Shown: piece by piece, positions 42,518 through 52,722 of the stretch
Numbering within the stretch: the stretch's first letter is position 1
Layout: each line of letters opens with the position of its first letter
NCBI RefSeq assembly: GCF_021049265.1
Contig: NZ_CP088018.1
Coordinates: 2,852,001 to 2,916,000 of the forward strand
Length of the DNA: 64,000 bases
Direction of reading: 5' to 3'
Source: Ruania suaedae
GTDB lineage: Bacteria > Actinomycetota > Actinomycetes > Actinomycetales > Beutenbergiaceae
Notes under the pieces: generated by a model
Seen by the model: only the letters and a program-made list of their open reading frames with translations
Database searches by the model: none
What the model was told of the DNA's origin: nothing
Made by a program: the position numbers and the translations under genes

Positions 42518-43939
42518 TCACGCGCGGGCGGACACTCCTCGCGAGATCTCGGTCATGTCCTCGCGCGGGACCACCTTGACGCGTTCCCGTCCGTGCTCCT
42601 CACCCAGGGAACGCTCGTAGGCGTCGAGTAGTTCCCAGCCCTCCCAGGTGGTGTACGCCACGCCTGCCTCGTCGAGGCGGTCGATGACCGCCTGCGGGTC
42701 TCTCTGGGTGGCGGGGGTGAGCGTGCCGTCCTCGAGACCGCTGGTCACGTCCTCGACGAGGTGCCGGATGGTCTCCGCCGCATCGGACTTCGTGTGACCG
42801 ATCAGCCCGACCGGGCCACGCTTGATCCAGCCCGTGGTGTACAGGCCGGGGATGTGCTCACCATCGGCACCCAGCACCCGGCCGCCTTCGTTGGGGATGA
42901 CACCGGCGACGTCGTCGAACGGTACGTCCGGCAGCGGGGAGCCGAAGTAGCCCACCGCCCGGTAGACGGCCTGGACGTCGAAGTCGGTGAACTCACCGGT
43001 GCCACGCACATTGCCGTCCCCGGTGAGTTCGGTGCGTTCGGTGCGCAGACCGATCACCTTGCCGTCGGCGCCCAGCACCTCGTGCGGCTTGTGCAGGAAG
43101 TGCAGGTGGATCCGCCGCGAGGCGGTCAGTTCGCTCGGGTCGCGCAGCGTCCAGTCGGTGAGCGTCTTCACGACCTGCTTGGTCTGGTTGGAGGAGCGGA
43201 TCGCCTCCTCCGACCCCTCGTCGAAGTCGAAGTCCTCGGGATAGACCACGATGTCCACGTCCGGCACGTGGCCGAGCTCGCGCAACTCCAGCGGGGTGAA
43301 CTTCACCTGGGCCGGCCCACGGCGGCCGAAGACGTGCACATCGGTGACCGGGCTCTTCGCCAGGCCCTCGACGACGTTCTCCGGGATCTCGGTCGGCATC
43401 AGGTCCTCGACGTGCTTGGCGAGGATGCGCGCCACGTCCAGGGCGACGTTGCCGACCCCCAGGACTGCGATGTGCTGCGCCTCCAGCGGCCAGGTGCGCG
43501 GCACGTCGGGGTGGCCGTCGAACCAGGAGACGAAGTCGGCGGCACCGTAGCTGCCGTCGAGGTCGATGCCGGGGATGTTGAGGTCCGCGTCCCGGATGGC
43601 ACCGGTGGAGAAGATGACCGCGTCGTAGTACTCGCGCACGTCCTCCAGGGTGAGGTCCGACCCGAAGTCCACGTTGCCGATCAGGCGGATGTCCCCGCGC
43701 TGCAGCACCTTGTACAACGCGGTGATGATGCCCTTGATCCGCGGGTGGTCGGGCGCCACGCCGTACCTGACCAGGCCGTAGGGCGCCGGCAGCCGCTCGA
43801 ACAGGTCGATCTCGACGTCCAGGTCGGACTTGGACAGGATGTCGGCGGCGTAGATGCCGGCGGGGCCGGCCCCGACGATGGCAACGCGGAGGGTGGTAGG
43901 CACGGGGTGGGATGCCTCTTTCGGATCGGTCGAGGGCAC
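42518..43939 (-). CDS. Ferredoxin/adrenodoxin-type NADP+ reductase (FprA-like)
   Basis: A flavoenzyme of 473 aa that passes electrons between NADPH and ferredoxin. The FAD motif GAGPAGIYAADIL is at about 23-35, the family block LPAPYGLVRYGVAPDHP follows, and the NADP site GVGNVALDVARILAKH is at about 160-175. The C-terminal FAD region contains GLYTTGWIKRGPVGLIGH. It matches the adrenodoxin-reductase type known from mycobacteria (FprA). GTG 43939 starts the longest form; GTG 43903 (PTTLRVAIVGAG) is equally plausible. A possible -10 TAGACT lies near 43975. Confidence 0.93.
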   Translation of the reverse strand: MPSTDPKEASHPVPTTLRVAIVGAGPAGIYAADILSKSDLDVEIDLFERLPAPYGLVRYGVAPDHPRIKGIITALYKVLQRGDIRLIGNVDFGSDLTLEDVREYYDAVIFSTGAIRDADLNIPGIDLDGSYGAADFVSWFDGHPDVPRTWPLEAQHIAVLGVGNVALDVARILAKHVEDLMPTEIPENVVEGLAKSPVTDVHVFGRRGPAQVKFTPLELRELGHVPDVDIVVYPEDFDFDEGSEEAIRSSNQTKQVVKTLTDWTLRDPSELTASRRIHLHFLHKPHEVLGADGKVIGLRTERTELTGDGNVRGTGEFTDFDVQAVYRAVGYFGSPLPDVPFDDVAGVIPNEGGRVLGADGEHIPGLYTTGWIKRGPVGLIGHTKSDAAETIRHLVEDVTSGLEDGTLTPATQRDPQAVIDRLDEAGVAYTTWEGWELLDAYERSLGEEHGRERVKVVPREDMTEISRGVSARA

Positions 43940-44044
43940 CGTGGGGTACCGGGGACGGGTGAAGAGCTGCCCCCAGTCTAAGGGTCACCTCACCGGACGC
44001 CTCCGCCGAGGACGGCGTCTCACACTGCGGGCGAGAGCGAGCGG

Positions 44045-44050
44045 TACGTT
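44045..44050 (+). promoter_or_regulatory. -10 box of a leaderless promoter for rarD
   Basis: TACGTT is followed by six bases and GTG 44057, so the transcript probably begins at the start codon. The spacing is identical to that upstream of the sensor kinase and the deaminase. Confidence 0.5.
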
Positions 44051-44056
44051 GGGCGC

Positions 44057-45052
44057 GTGCCGACCCCCGAACGCCCGCTCACCGATGCCGGAGCGCTCGA
44101 TCCACGCGGGCTCGCCGCCGGCATCGCCGGATACGCGTGGTGGGGCCTGCTGCCGCTGTACTTCCCACTGCTCGCGCCCGCGAGTCCGCTGGAGATCACG
44201 GCCCATCGGATCGTCTGGTCGCTGCTCGCGTGCCTGGCACTGCTCGCGCTGCTGGGCCGTCTGCGCCAGTTCACCTCGCTCGTGCGCGATCGCCGGCTGA
44301 CGGCGCGACTGGCGCTGGCGGCGACGCTGCTCTGCGTGAACTGGGTGGTGTTCGTGCTGGCGGTGGTCACCGGGCATGTGGTCGACGGCGCGCTGGGGTA
44401 CTACATCAACCCGCTGATCACGGTCGTGCTGGCCGTGCTCGTGCTCGGAGAGCGGCTGCGACCACCCCAGTGGGTGGCCGTCGGCTTCGGTGCCGCAGGC
44501 GTGCTGGTGATCGCGATCGGCTACGGCTCGTTCCCGTGGATCTCGCTGGTCCTCGCCCTCAGCTTCGGTGGCTACGGTCTGGTCAAGAAGCAGGTGGGCG
44601 CCCGGGTGCCGGCCCTGCCCGGCCTGGCAGTGGAGACGATGGTCCTGACCCCCGTCGCCCTCATCTTCCTGGTGGTGCTGGCCGTCATGGGCGTGGGAAC
44701 GTTCGGGCAGCCCGGTGCCGGTGGCCTTCCTGCGCCCGGTCTGGCCGCGCTGCTGGTCGCCGCCGGGGTCGTCACGTCGGTCCCGCTCGTCCTGTTCGCC
44801 ACGGCCGCCCGCCGGTTGCCGCTGGCGATGGTGGGGCTGTTGCAGTACCTCACCCCGACGATGCAGTTCCTCACCGGGGTGCTGCTCTACCGCGAGGAGA
44901 TGGATGCCGGCCGCTGGGCGGGCTTCGCCCTCGTCTGGATGGCTCTGGTGGCCCTGACCTGGGACGGGCTGCGTGCGGCACGATTCGGCCGCCGCCGCCG
45001 TGATCCGCGCATAGAATCGGCCCCGGACCGACCCGAGAGCTCGGAGGCATAA
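44057..45052 (+). CDS. rarD: RarD-type EamA transporter
   Basis: An inner-membrane permease of 331 aa with ten predicted helices in two EamA halves. The family start [20 protein letters not shown] and the motifs [40 protein letters not shown] and [20 protein letters not shown] are typical of RarD (named for chloramphenicol sensitivity in enteric bacteria); the substrate is unknown. The stop (TAA) shares one base with the ATG of the next gene. Confidence 0.88.
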   Translation: MPTPERPLTDAGALDPRGLAAGIAGYAWWGLLPLYFPLLAPASPLEITAHRIVWSLLACLALLALLGRLRQFTSLVRDRRLTARLALAATLLCVNWVVFVLAVVTGHVVDGALGYYINPLITVVLAVLVLGERLRPPQWVAVGFGAAGVLVIAIGYGSFPWISLVLALSFGGYGLVKKQVGARVPALPGLAVETMVLTPVALIFLVVLAVMGVGTFGQPGAGGLPAPGLAALLVAAGVVTSVPLVLFATAARRLPLAMVGLLQYLTPTMQFLTGVLLYREEMDAGRWAGFALVWMALVALTWDGLRAARFGRRRRDPRIESAPDRPESSEA

Positions 45053-45447
45053 TGACCGGCGTGCTGTTCGTCTGTGTCAAGAACGGTGGCAAGTCACAGT
45101 TGGCGGCGGCACTGATGCGAGCCCGGGCGGGCGATCGGCTGGCTGTCTACTCGGCCGGCACCGCCCCCGGGAAGGCCCTCAATCAGGAGTCCGTCGATGC
45201 GCTGGCGGAGGTGGGCGCCACCGTCGAGGGTGAGTACCCCAAGGCCGTGGTCCCGTCGCTGCTGGACGAGGTCGACCGGGTGGTACTCCTCGGCTCGGAG
45301 GTCGAGCTCGAACCTGGTACAGCACCGGTGGAGCGCTGGGAGACCGACGAGCCCTCGGAGCGCGGGGTCACCGGGATGGAACGGATGCGGCTGATCCGCG
45401 ACGACATCGCCGCCCGGGTCGACCGCCTGGCCGCAGAGCTGGGCTGA
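45052..45447 (+). CDS. arsC1: Arsenate-mycothiol transferase / LMW phosphatase-like ArsC
   Basis: A protein of 131 aa of the low-molecular-weight-phosphatase fold. The P-loop variant is [14 protein letters not shown] with the nucleophilic Cys at about 8. The C-terminal block [20 protein letters not shown] matches the corynebacterial mycothiol-dependent arsenate reductases, which join arsenate to mycothiol for reduction by mycoredoxin. No arsenite exporter or ArsR regulator is nearby. GGAGG lies ahead of ATG 45052, which overlaps the rarD stop. Housekeeping phosphatase activity is an alternative. Confidence 0.82.
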   Translation: MTGVLFVCVKNGGKSQLAAALMRARAGDRLAVYSAGTAPGKALNQESVDALAEVGATVEGEYPKAVVPSLLDEVDRVVLLGSEVELEPGTAPVERWETDEPSERGVTGMERMRLIRDDIAARVDRLAAELG

Positions 45448-45475
45448 CCCGCCCGCCGCCGGATCCTGCCCGGTC

Positions 45476-46483
45476 TCAGGCCATCCGGTCCACGAGCATG
45501 CCCGCGAACACCTCGAGGGCCTCACGTTCCGGCGACTCGGGCAGCGGCCCGAGTTCGGCGATCGCCTTGTCGGACCACTCCCGCGCCATGGCACGCGCCT
45601 CGTCGAGGACGTCGTGGCCTCGCAGCCGGCGCAGCAGATCGGCCAGCGCCTCGTCCGAGCTCAGGTCGCCGTCGTCCAGATCGGACAGCAGGGCCTGGCC
45701 CGCCTCGTCCAGGGTTCCCGCGGCAGCCCGGGCCCGGAGCAGCAGCACCGGCATCGTCGCCACACCCTCGCGCAGGTCCGTCCCCGGCGTCTTGCCGGTG
45801 GTGGCGGAGTCCGAGACCAGGTCGATGACGTCGTCGGCGAGCTGGAAGGCCACACCGACCTTCTCGCCGTAGCGCACCGCCGCATCCTGGATCTCCCGGT
45901 CCGCTCCGGAGAGCATCGTCCCGTAGCAGGCCGAGGCGGCGATCAGGGATCCGGTCTTGTCCGCGAGCACCCGCAGGTAGTGATCGATCGGGTCCTCCCC
46001 CTCGCGCGGGCCGAGGGTCTCGTGCAACTGCCCCATCACCAGCCGCTCGAAGGCGTCCGCCTGGACCCGTACCGCGCGTGGACCGAGCTCGGAGACCAGC
46101 TGGGAGGCACGGGCGAAGAGCAGGTCCCCGGTGAGGATCGCCACCGAGTTGCCCCACACCTCGTGAGCGCTGGGCGCGCCCCGGCGCAGCGGCGCCGAGT
46201 CCATCACGTCGTCGTGGTAGAGCGTAGCCAGGTGCGTCAGCTCGGTCGCCACCGCGGCCTGGCGCACCTGCTCGTTGACGCCGCTGCCGAACTGGCTGGT
46301 CAGGAGGACCAGCACGGGCCGGATGCGCTTGCCGCCCGCGGCCAGGAGATGGCGGGAGGTCTCGTCCACGATCGGCTCGGCGTGGCTGGTCGCCTCGCGC
46401 AGACGGCGCTCGACCTCGTCCAGCTCGTGGCTCATGCGCGACTCCAGGCCGGAGTCACCCATGGCAGGTACGGATGTGGTCAC
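45476..46483 (-). CDS. Polyprenyl diphosphate synthase, long-chain
   Basis: A trans-prenyltransferase of 335 aa that elongates isoprenoid chains, here probably the menaquinone side chain. The first aspartate-rich motif DDVMD is at 91-95 and the second, DDVID, at 217-221; GGKRIRPVLVLLTSQ precedes the first. The residues four and five positions before the first motif are Thr87 and Ala86, small side chains that permit long products. The GTG start at 46483 overlaps the nuoN stop by 4 bases (GTGA), so it is the last gene of the nuo transcript. ATG 46462 is an alternative start. Confidence 0.92.
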   Translation of the reverse strand: MTTSVPAMGDSGLESRMSHELDEVERRLREATSHAEPIVDETSRHLLAAGGKRIRPVLVLLTSQFGSGVNEQVRQAAVATELTHLATLYHDDVMDSAPLRRGAPSAHEVWGNSVAILTGDLLFARASQLVSELGPRAVRVQADAFERLVMGQLHETLGPREGEDPIDHYLRVLADKTGSLIAASACYGTMLSGADREIQDAAVRYGEKVGVAFQLADDVIDLVSDSATTGKTPGTDLREGVATMPVLLLRARAAAGTLDEAGQALLSDLDDGDLSSDEALADLLRRLRGHDVLDEARAMAREWSDKAIAELGPLPESPEREALEVFAGMLVDRMA

Positions 46484-48045
46484 AGCATGAACTTAGTCGC
46501 TTCGGCCGCGAGGGACAGAATCGGCGTGGGCAGCACACCCAGCACCACGGTCGCGACGGCGCACACCGCCACCGCGATGGCGGTCGTGCCCTCCGTCCGC
46601 ACCACGGTGGCTCCTGCCGTCCCGGCCGGCTCGGTGAAGAACATCAGCACGATCAGGCGGACGTAGAAGAACGCGGCGGCGGCGCTGGCGAGCACGGCGA
46701 CGACCACCAGCGGCCATCCCCCACCCTCGACAGCAGCGGCGAACACGGTGAACTTGCCGACGAAGCCCGCCGTCAGCGGGATCCCGGCGAAGGAGAGCAG
46801 GAACAGGGTGAAGCAGGTGGCGATCACCGGGTGGCGCCGTCCCAGGCCCGCCCACTGGTCCAGCCGCGTGGCCTCCGCCGTCACGTTGCCCTCGGCGTCC
46901 CGTTCACGCACGAGGGTGACCAGACCGAAGGCGCCCACGGTGGCCAGGCCGTAGACCAGCAGGTAGAACATCACCGAGCTGATGCCGGAGGTGGTGAGGG
47001 CGATCACGCCCAGCAGCACGAAGCCGGCGTGGGCCACCGAGGAGTAGGCCAGCATCCGCTTGATGTCGGTCTGCACGATCGCCAGGACCGTGCCGACGAC
47101 CATGGTCAGGATCGCCACGCCCCACAGCATCGGGCTCAGATCCCAGGTCAGGCCCGGCACCACGGTGTACATGAACCGCACCAGCGCCGCGAAGGCCGCG
47201 ATCTTCGTGCAGGCCGCCATGAACCCGGTGATCGAGGTGGGCGATCCCTGGTAAACGTCGGGCACCCAGGAGTGGAACGGGACCGCACCCACCTTGAAGA
47301 GCAGTCCGACGAGCACCAGCACCACCCCGGCGAGCAGGATCGCGTCCATGCCCACCATCATCGGGACCGCCGAGGCGACGTCCGCGTACCGCACGGAGCC
47401 CGAGTACCCGTACAGCAGCGCCAGGCCCATCAGGAAGAAGGCTGAGGAGAAGGCGCCGAGCAGGAAGTACTTCAGCGAGGCCTCCTGCGAGAGCAGCCGA
47501 CGCCGCCTGGCCAGGCCCGCCAGCAGGTACAGCGGCAGCGAGAGCACCTCGAGGGCGATGAACAGCGTCAGCAGGTCCGAGGCCGCGGGGAAGACCAGCA
47601 TGCCGCCCACCGAGAAGAGCACCAGCGGGAACACCTCGGTCTGGACCAGCCCGAGGCGACGCGCCTGGGCCTCGTAGGCCGATCCCGGGGTGCCGGCGGC
47701 GACCGGCGTGAAGCCGTCCTCCCCGCCGGCGCGGTCGGCGATGACCAGCATGCCCACGAAGGCGCACAGCAGCACCACGCCCTGCGCCAGCAGCGCCGGT
47801 GCGTCCTCGACGATCGCGCCACCCACCAGCTCGGCCGGACCCTGGGACTGCACGATGGTCCAGCGCCAGGCCACCGTCACCAGGGCGGCACCGAGTGCCA
47901 CGACGGCGAGGATCACCTGCACGGTGCGGCGCACCGCATCCTTGACGAACGCCTCGATCAGCACCCCGAGCACGGCGGCCCCGAGCACGATGAGGATCGG
48001 AGCCAGGGCGGCCCAGTCGATCGACGGTGGGACGAAGGAGGTCAT
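46480..48045 (-). CDS. nuoN: NADH-quinone oxidoreductase subunit N
   Basis: A proton-pumping antiporter-like membrane subunit. The protein is 521 aa with about 14 helices. Conserved features include the helix with ESLSLPLYLLAGLARRRR-like sequence (here LEVLSLPLYLLAGLARRRRL), the loop SWVPDVYQGSPTSITGFMAA with the pumping lysine region, and TDIKRMLAYSSVAHAGFVLL. It overlaps nuoM by 4 bases at its start and the prenyl synthase by 4 at its end. Confidence 0.96.
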   Translation of the reverse strand: MTSFVPPSIDWAALAPILIVLGAAVLGVLIEAFVKDAVRRTVQVILAVVALGAALVTVAWRWTIVQSQGPAELVGGAIVEDAPALLAQGVVLLCAFVGMLVIADRAGGEDGFTPVAAGTPGSAYEAQARRLGLVQTEVFPLVLFSVGGMLVFPAASDLLTLFIALEVLSLPLYLLAGLARRRRLLSQEASLKYFLLGAFSSAFFLMGLALLYGYSGSVRYADVASAVPMMVGMDAILLAGVVLVLVGLLFKVGAVPFHSWVPDVYQGSPTSITGFMAACTKIAAFAALVRFMYTVVPGLTWDLSPMLWGVAILTMVVGTVLAIVQTDIKRMLAYSSVAHAGFVLLGVIALTTSGISSVMFYLLVYGLATVGAFGLVTLVRERDAEGNVTAEATRLDQWAGLGRRHPVIATCFTLFLLSFAGIPLTAGFVGKFTVFAAAVEGGGWPLVVVAVLASAAAAFFYVRLIVLMFFTEPAGTAGATVVRTEGTTAIAVAVCAVATVVLGVLPTPILSLAAEATKFML

Positions 48046-49589
48046 GAGGCGCTCCCGAGGATCGCGGCGAACTGGTCAGCGGCTGGAGTGAGCACGTCGA
48101 GCACCGGCGCGGGGAAGAAGCCCAGCGCCAGCATCGCGACGACGAGCGGCACCATCGTCCACCGTTCCCGGCCGTCGAGATCGGGCAGGTTCGACCGGTC
48201 GGTGGCGACCGGTCCGGTGAAGATCCGCTGGTAGGCGAGCAGGATGTACAGGGCGGAGAGCACCACGCCGATCACGGCGAAGACACCCGCCGCCGGTGAG
48301 GCCTCGAAGCTGCCCAGCAGCACCAGGTACTCGGGGACGAACCCGCTCAGGCCCGGCAGGGCGAGCGTCGCCAGCCCGGAGATCAGGAACACCCCGGCGA
48401 GCACCGGCACCACCCGCTGCATCCCGGAGTAGGCGCTCAGCTGTTGCGACCCGCCGCGCTGGGCGAGGAACCCGGCCGCCAGGAAGAGCGCGGCGGTCGA
48501 GACACCGTGGGCGACCATGTAGATCATCGAGCCGACCATGGCCGTCTGGGTGCCGACGAAGATTCCGAGCACGATCAGGCCGAAGTGGGAGACGGAGGTG
48601 AAGGCGATCAGGCGCATCACGTCCTTCTGCCCGATCGCCACGATCCCGCCGTAGATGATCGAGATGATCGCCAGCACCACCAGGTAGGGCGCGACGTTCG
48701 CGATCGCCTCGGGGAACAGCGGCAGGCAGATCGCGATCATCGCGAAGGTGCCGACCTTGTCCAGGACACCGACCAGCAGCGCCGAAGTACCCGGCGGGGC
48801 CTGCTCGGCGGCATCGGGCAACCAGGTGTGCACCGGCACCATCGGCGCCTTGATCGCGAAGGCGACCAGGAAGCTGATCAGCACCCAGAGCTGCGCGGTG
48901 TAGTTGCCCTCGAGGGCACCGGCCAGGTTGTCGAGCAGCAGTGCCTGCTCCCCGCCCCCGGTCTGGGCGAGCAGGTAGATCACCCCGGCCAGCATCACCA
49001 GGCCGCCGGCGAGGGAGTAGAGCAGGAACTTCATCGCCGCGGGCCGGCGGTTCGCACCGCCGAACACGCCGATCATGAAGTAGACGGGGATCAGCATGGC
49101 CTCGAAGACCACGTAGAAGGCGAACAGGTCCCGTACGGCGAAGATCGCGATCATCATCGCCTCGAGCGCGAGCACCAGGGCCACATACCCCGCCCGACGG
49201 CGGTCCAGCGCCCGGGTGTCCGGCTCACCGTCGGCTGCGGTAGCCCCGCCGCCCGGCAGCACCACCTCGTTCCAGGCCGCGGCGAGCACGATCGGGACGA
49301 GCGCCACGGACAGCAGGATCATCACCAGCCCGAGACCGTTGATCCCGACGGCCCAGGACGCCCCGATGGCGGGGATCCAGGAGTAGGTCTCGGTCAACTG
49401 GTAGCCGCCGCCGGCATCGAAGCCGGGGACCATCGCCACGGCGGCGGCGAGCACGAGCACGCTCACCACCAGGCCGAGCGGGCGGGCGATCTTCTGCACA
49501 CCAGGGACGAGCCAGATGACGGCGGCCGCGACCAGCGGCAGCGCCACGAGCAGGGAGAGCCAGGGCAGACCGGCAAGGGTGGAAGTCAT
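48042..49589 (-). CDS. nuoM: NADH-quinone oxidoreductase subunit M
   Basis: An antiporter-like subunit of 515 aa with about 14 helices. Landmarks are FAFYVVFEAMLIPVYFMIGV with the essential glutamate, PMVPVHTWLPDAAEQAPPGT and GIVAIGQKDVMRLIAFTSVS. The start is ATG 49589, 12 bases after the nuoL stop. It ends within the nuoN start codon. Confidence 0.97.
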   Translation of the reverse strand: MTSTLAGLPWLSLLVALPLVAAAVIWLVPGVQKIARPLGLVVSVLVLAAAVAMVPGFDAGGGYQLTETYSWIPAIGASWAVGINGLGLVMILLSVALVPIVLAAAWNEVVLPGGGATAADGEPDTRALDRRRAGYVALVLALEAMMIAIFAVRDLFAFYVVFEAMLIPVYFMIGVFGGANRRPAAMKFLLYSLAGGLVMLAGVIYLLAQTGGGEQALLLDNLAGALEGNYTAQLWVLISFLVAFAIKAPMVPVHTWLPDAAEQAPPGTSALLVGVLDKVGTFAMIAICLPLFPEAIANVAPYLVVLAIISIIYGGIVAIGQKDVMRLIAFTSVSHFGLIVLGIFVGTQTAMVGSMIYMVAHGVSTAALFLAAGFLAQRGGSQQLSAYSGMQRVVPVLAGVFLISGLATLALPGLSGFVPEYLVLLGSFEASPAAGVFAVIGVVLSALYILLAYQRIFTGPVATDRSNLPDLDGRERWTMVPLVVAMLALGFFPAPVLDVLTPAADQFAAILGSAS

Positions 49590-49601
49590 GGATCCTCCGA
49601 C

Positions 49602-51557
49602 TCAAACTCGCGTGGCGAGGACGACGACAACGGCGAGCACGACACCGACGACCATGATCGAGGCATAGCTGCGGACGAATCCCGTCTGCAGCCGGCGCCA
49701 CCGGTTCCCGAGCCCGACGGCCCCGGTCCCCAGTCCGCGCGCGGCGCCGTCGACCACCGAGGTGTCGGCGTCGGTGAGCACCTCGGTCATCCGGGCGCCC
49801 GGGGTGGCAAAGACGGTCTCGTTCACCGTGTCCTGGTACAGGTCGGCGCGGGCGGCGCGGGTCAGGACCGACCCTCGTGGCGGCGCCACGGGCACCGCGG
49901 CGGCACCGTACTGGCGCCAGGCGAGGAACGCCCCCAGCAGCACCAGGGCGATGGTGGCGGCGATCAGCAGCGGGATCGGTAGCACCGGTTCGTGGTGCTC
50001 GACGTGGCCGGTGACCGGCTCGAGCCAGTGGGTGAAGGTGTCACCGATCGCGAGCAGTCCGCCAAGGGCCACCGACCCGACGGCGAGGATGATCATCGGC
50101 ACGGTCATCAGTGCCGGCGACTCGTGCGGGTGCTGGACCGGGTCCTCGGTGACGTTGCCGCCGGCCGTGTCCGTGCCGTCGTTCCAGCGGGCCTTGCCGT
50201 GGAACGTCATGAAGAACAGGCGGGACATGTAGAACGCCGTGATCCCGGCGCCGAGCAGGGCGATCGGACCGAACACCCACGGCTGCCAGCCGTCGCCGAC
50301 GAAGGCGGCCTCGATGATCTTGTCCTTGGACCAGAAGCCGGAGAATGGCGGGATGCCCAGGATCGCGAGCCATCCGGCTCCGAAGGTGATCCAGGTGATC
50401 TGCATCGACCGGCGCAGCGCGCCGAACTTGCGCATGTTCACCTCATCGCCCATACCGTGCATCACCGACCCGGCCCCGAGGAACATCCCGGCCTTGAAGA
50501 ACCCGTGCGTGAGCAGGTGGAAGATCGCGAAGGCGTAGCCGATCGGCCCGAGGCCCGCGGCCAGGACCATGTACCCGATCTGGCTCATCGTGGAGGCGGC
50601 GAGGGTCTTCTTGATGTCGTCCTTCGCGCACCCGACGATCGCACCGAACAGGAGCGTGACGGCGCCGATGATGGCCGCGACGAGCTGCGCCGTCGGGGCT
50701 CCCTCGAAGACCGGGGCCGACCGGACGATCAGGTAGACGCCGGCGGTGACCATGGTGGCCGCGTGGATCAGCGCCGAGACCGGCGTCGGGCCGGCCATGG
50801 CGTCCCCGAGCCAGGCCTGGAGCGGGAACTGGGCCGACTTGCCGCACGCGGCGAGCACGAGCATCAGCCCGGTCGCCGTCAGGACGCCCTCGTTGGTGCC
50901 GGCGGCGGCGGCGAAGACGCCCTCGAAGTCCACGGCGCCGATCGAGGCGAACATCAGCATCATCGCGACGAGCAGACCCATGTCCCCGACGCGGTTCATC
51001 ACGAACGCCTTCTTGGCGGCGACCGCGTACTCGGTGCGGTGGTTCCAGAAGCCGATGAGCAGGTAGGAGGCCAGGCCCACGCCCTCCCAGCCGACGAAGA
51101 GCAGCGCGTAGGAGTCGGCCAGGACCAGCACGAGCATCGCTGCCACGAACAGGTTCAGGTAGGCGAAGAACCGCCGGCGGGAGTCGTCGTGGGCCATGTA
51201 GGCGACCGAGTAGATGTGGATGAGCGCACCGACGAAGGTGATCAGCAGCACGAACGTCATCGAGAGCGGGTCGACCAGCAGGCCCGCGTCCACGCTCAGG
51301 TCACCGGCGGGGATCCACGAGAACAGGTGGATGCTGTGGATCCGGTCCTCGCCGGGTTGCCCGAGCAGCTCGAGCAGGATCCCGATCCCGAGCAGCGCGG
51401 CGGCACCGGCGGCGACGACGCCGAGCCAGTGCCCCCAGGCGTCGGTGCGCCGGCCGCCGACCAGGAGCACGGCAGCACTGACGAGCGGGATGGCGACCAG
51501 CAGCCAGGCCAGACTTGTCAAGGGCATCGCAGAAGTGGCGTCCATGACCTCAATCAA
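49602..51557 (-). CDS. nuoL: NADH-quinone oxidoreductase subunit L
   Basis: The distal antiporter-like subunit with the long lateral helix. The protein is 651 aa. It has [40 protein letters not shown] and [21 protein letters not shown] take TTG 51557, which overlaps the nuoK stop as TTGA in line with the 4-base overlaps throughout the operon. ATG 51545 is the alternative and removes four residues. Confidence 0.95.
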   Translation of the reverse strand: MIEVMDATSAMPLTSLAWLLVAIPLVSAAVLLVGGRRTDAWGHWLGVVAAGAAALLGIGILLELLGQPGEDRIHSIHLFSWIPAGDLSVDAGLLVDPLSMTFVLLITFVGALIHIYSVAYMAHDDSRRRFFAYLNLFVAAMLVLVLADSYALLFVGWEGVGLASYLLIGFWNHRTEYAVAAKKAFVMNRVGDMGLLVAMMLMFASIGAVDFEGVFAAAAGTNEGVLTATGLMLVLAACGKSAQFPLQAWLGDAMAGPTPVSALIHAATMVTAGVYLIVRSAPVFEGAPTAQLVAAIIGAVTLLFGAIVGCAKDDIKKTLAASTMSQIGYMVLAAGLGPIGYAFAIFHLLTHGFFKAGMFLGAGSVMHGMGDEVNMRKFGALRRSMQITWITFGAGWLAILGIPPFSGFWSKDKIIEAAFVGDGWQPWVFGPIALLGAGITAFYMSRLFFMTFHGKARWNDGTDTAGGNVTEDPVQHPHESPALMTVPMIILAVGSVALGGLLAIGDTFTHWLEPVTGHVEHHEPVLPIPLLIAATIALVLLGAFLAWRQYGAAAVPVAPPRGSVLTRAARADLYQDTVNETVFATPGARMTEVLTDADTSVVDGAARGLGTGAVGLGNRWRRLQTGFVRSYASIMVVGVVLAVVVVLATRV

Positions 51558-51853
51558 TTCTTCAGCAGGTTGGCGTCATCGAGCGACGCCGACCCGCGGG
51601 TTCGGTGGATGGACACGATGATCGCCAGGCCGATCACGACCTCCGCCGCGGCCACCACCATCACGAAGAAGGCGATCACCTGCCCCTGCAGGTCACCGTG
51701 CATCCGGGCGAAGGTGACCAGCGTCAGGTTCGCGGCGTTGAGCATCAGCTCCACGCCCATGAACGCCACGAGGGCGTTGCGGCGCACGAGCACGGCGACG
51801 GCACCGATCGAGAACAGGATCCCGGACAGGACCAGGTAGTGCACCAACGTCAT
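51554..51853 (-). CDS. nuoK: NADH-quinone oxidoreductase subunit K
   Basis: A three-helix membrane subunit of 99 aa, homologous to MrpC. It reads [20 protein letters not shown], then the conserved [14 protein letters not shown] with the membrane glutamate in the second helix, and [20 protein letters not shown] with the glutamate in the third. It overlaps nuoJ and nuoL by 4 bases each. Confidence 0.96.
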   Translation of the reverse strand: MTLVHYLVLSGILFSIGAVAVLVRRNALVAFMGVELMLNAANLTLVTFARMHGDLQGQVIAFFVMVVAAAEVVIGLAIIVSIHRTRGSASLDDANLLKN

Positions 51854-52722
51854 CGCTCGTCCCCCTCCTCAGGCCGGTCGGTGGCCGGCTCCGGCGGCTC
51901 ACGGTGTGCTTCGTCCCCGGTGTCGGTCACGGGGGCCCCGGAGGCGATCATGGCCACCCGCCCGGTCTGGGTTGCGGCCTCCTCGTCACGCTGAACCTGA
52001 CCGCGCACGCGCAGCACCGTCGTGACCGAGGCGTCGAGGGTCTCGCCGGTGGCCGACAGCGCCGGCATGTCCGCGGAGTTCGTGCGGGCGTAGACGCCGG
52101 GTCCGGGTGCGGAGGTGACGGCAGTGGCGGAGCCGGTGCGCTTGAAGGTGGCGAGCTTCTTCTCCACCGTCTCACGCTGGCCGGTGCGCGGTCCGAGGCG
52201 CCGGCGGTGGCTGAGCACGAGTGCACCGAGAGCCGCGGTGATCAGCAGGGCGGCCGTGAGCTCGAAGGCGAAGACGTACTGGCCGAAGATCAGCCGCGCC
52301 ACCCCGACCGGGTTGGTGTCGGCGTTGGCGGCGGTCTGCCCCACGGCCGGCCCGAACTCGGGGCGGGTGAGTACGGCGACCATCAGCACGAGCAGCCCCA
52401 GTCCTCCGACGACGGCGATCCACCGCTGCCCGGCGAGGGTCTCGGTGAGGGACTCGGTCGAGTCGACACCGATCAGCATCAGCACGAACAGGAACAGCAT
52501 CATCACCGCGCCGGTGTAGACCACGACCTGTACCACCCCGAGGAACGGTGCCTCCAGCGCGATGTAGAGGACGGCCAGACCCACCATCACGCCCGCGATG
52601 CTGACGGCGATGTGCACCGGGCGGCGTGCGAACAGCAGGGAGAGCGCGCCGAGGACCATCAGCGGAGCCAGCACCCAGAACAGGACCGCCTCGCCGGTGG
52701 AGATCACGAGCTGCTCGGTCAT
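51850..52722 (-). CDS. nuoJ: NADH-quinone oxidoreductase subunit J with long C-terminal tail
   Basis: A membrane subunit of 290 aa with five helices in the first 185 residues, including the conserved [20 protein letters not shown]. The last 100 or so residues are a hydrophilic tail with Thr/Ala/Glu-rich sequence, much longer than the 184-aa enteric protein and common in actinobacteria. It overlaps nuoI and nuoK by 4 bases. Confidence 0.95.
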   Translation of the reverse strand: MTEQLVISTGEAVLFWVLAPLMVLGALSLLFARRPVHIAVSIAGVMVGLAVLYIALEAPFLGVVQVVVYTGAVMMLFLFVLMLIGVDSTESLTETLAGQRWIAVVGGLGLLVLMVAVLTRPEFGPAVGQTAANADTNPVGVARLIFGQYVFAFELTAALLITAALGALVLSHRRRLGPRTGQRETVEKKLATFKRTGSATAVTSAPGPGVYARTNSADMPALSATGETLDASVTTVLRVRGQVQRDEEAATQTGRVAMIASGAPVTDTGDEAHREPPEPATDRPEEGDER

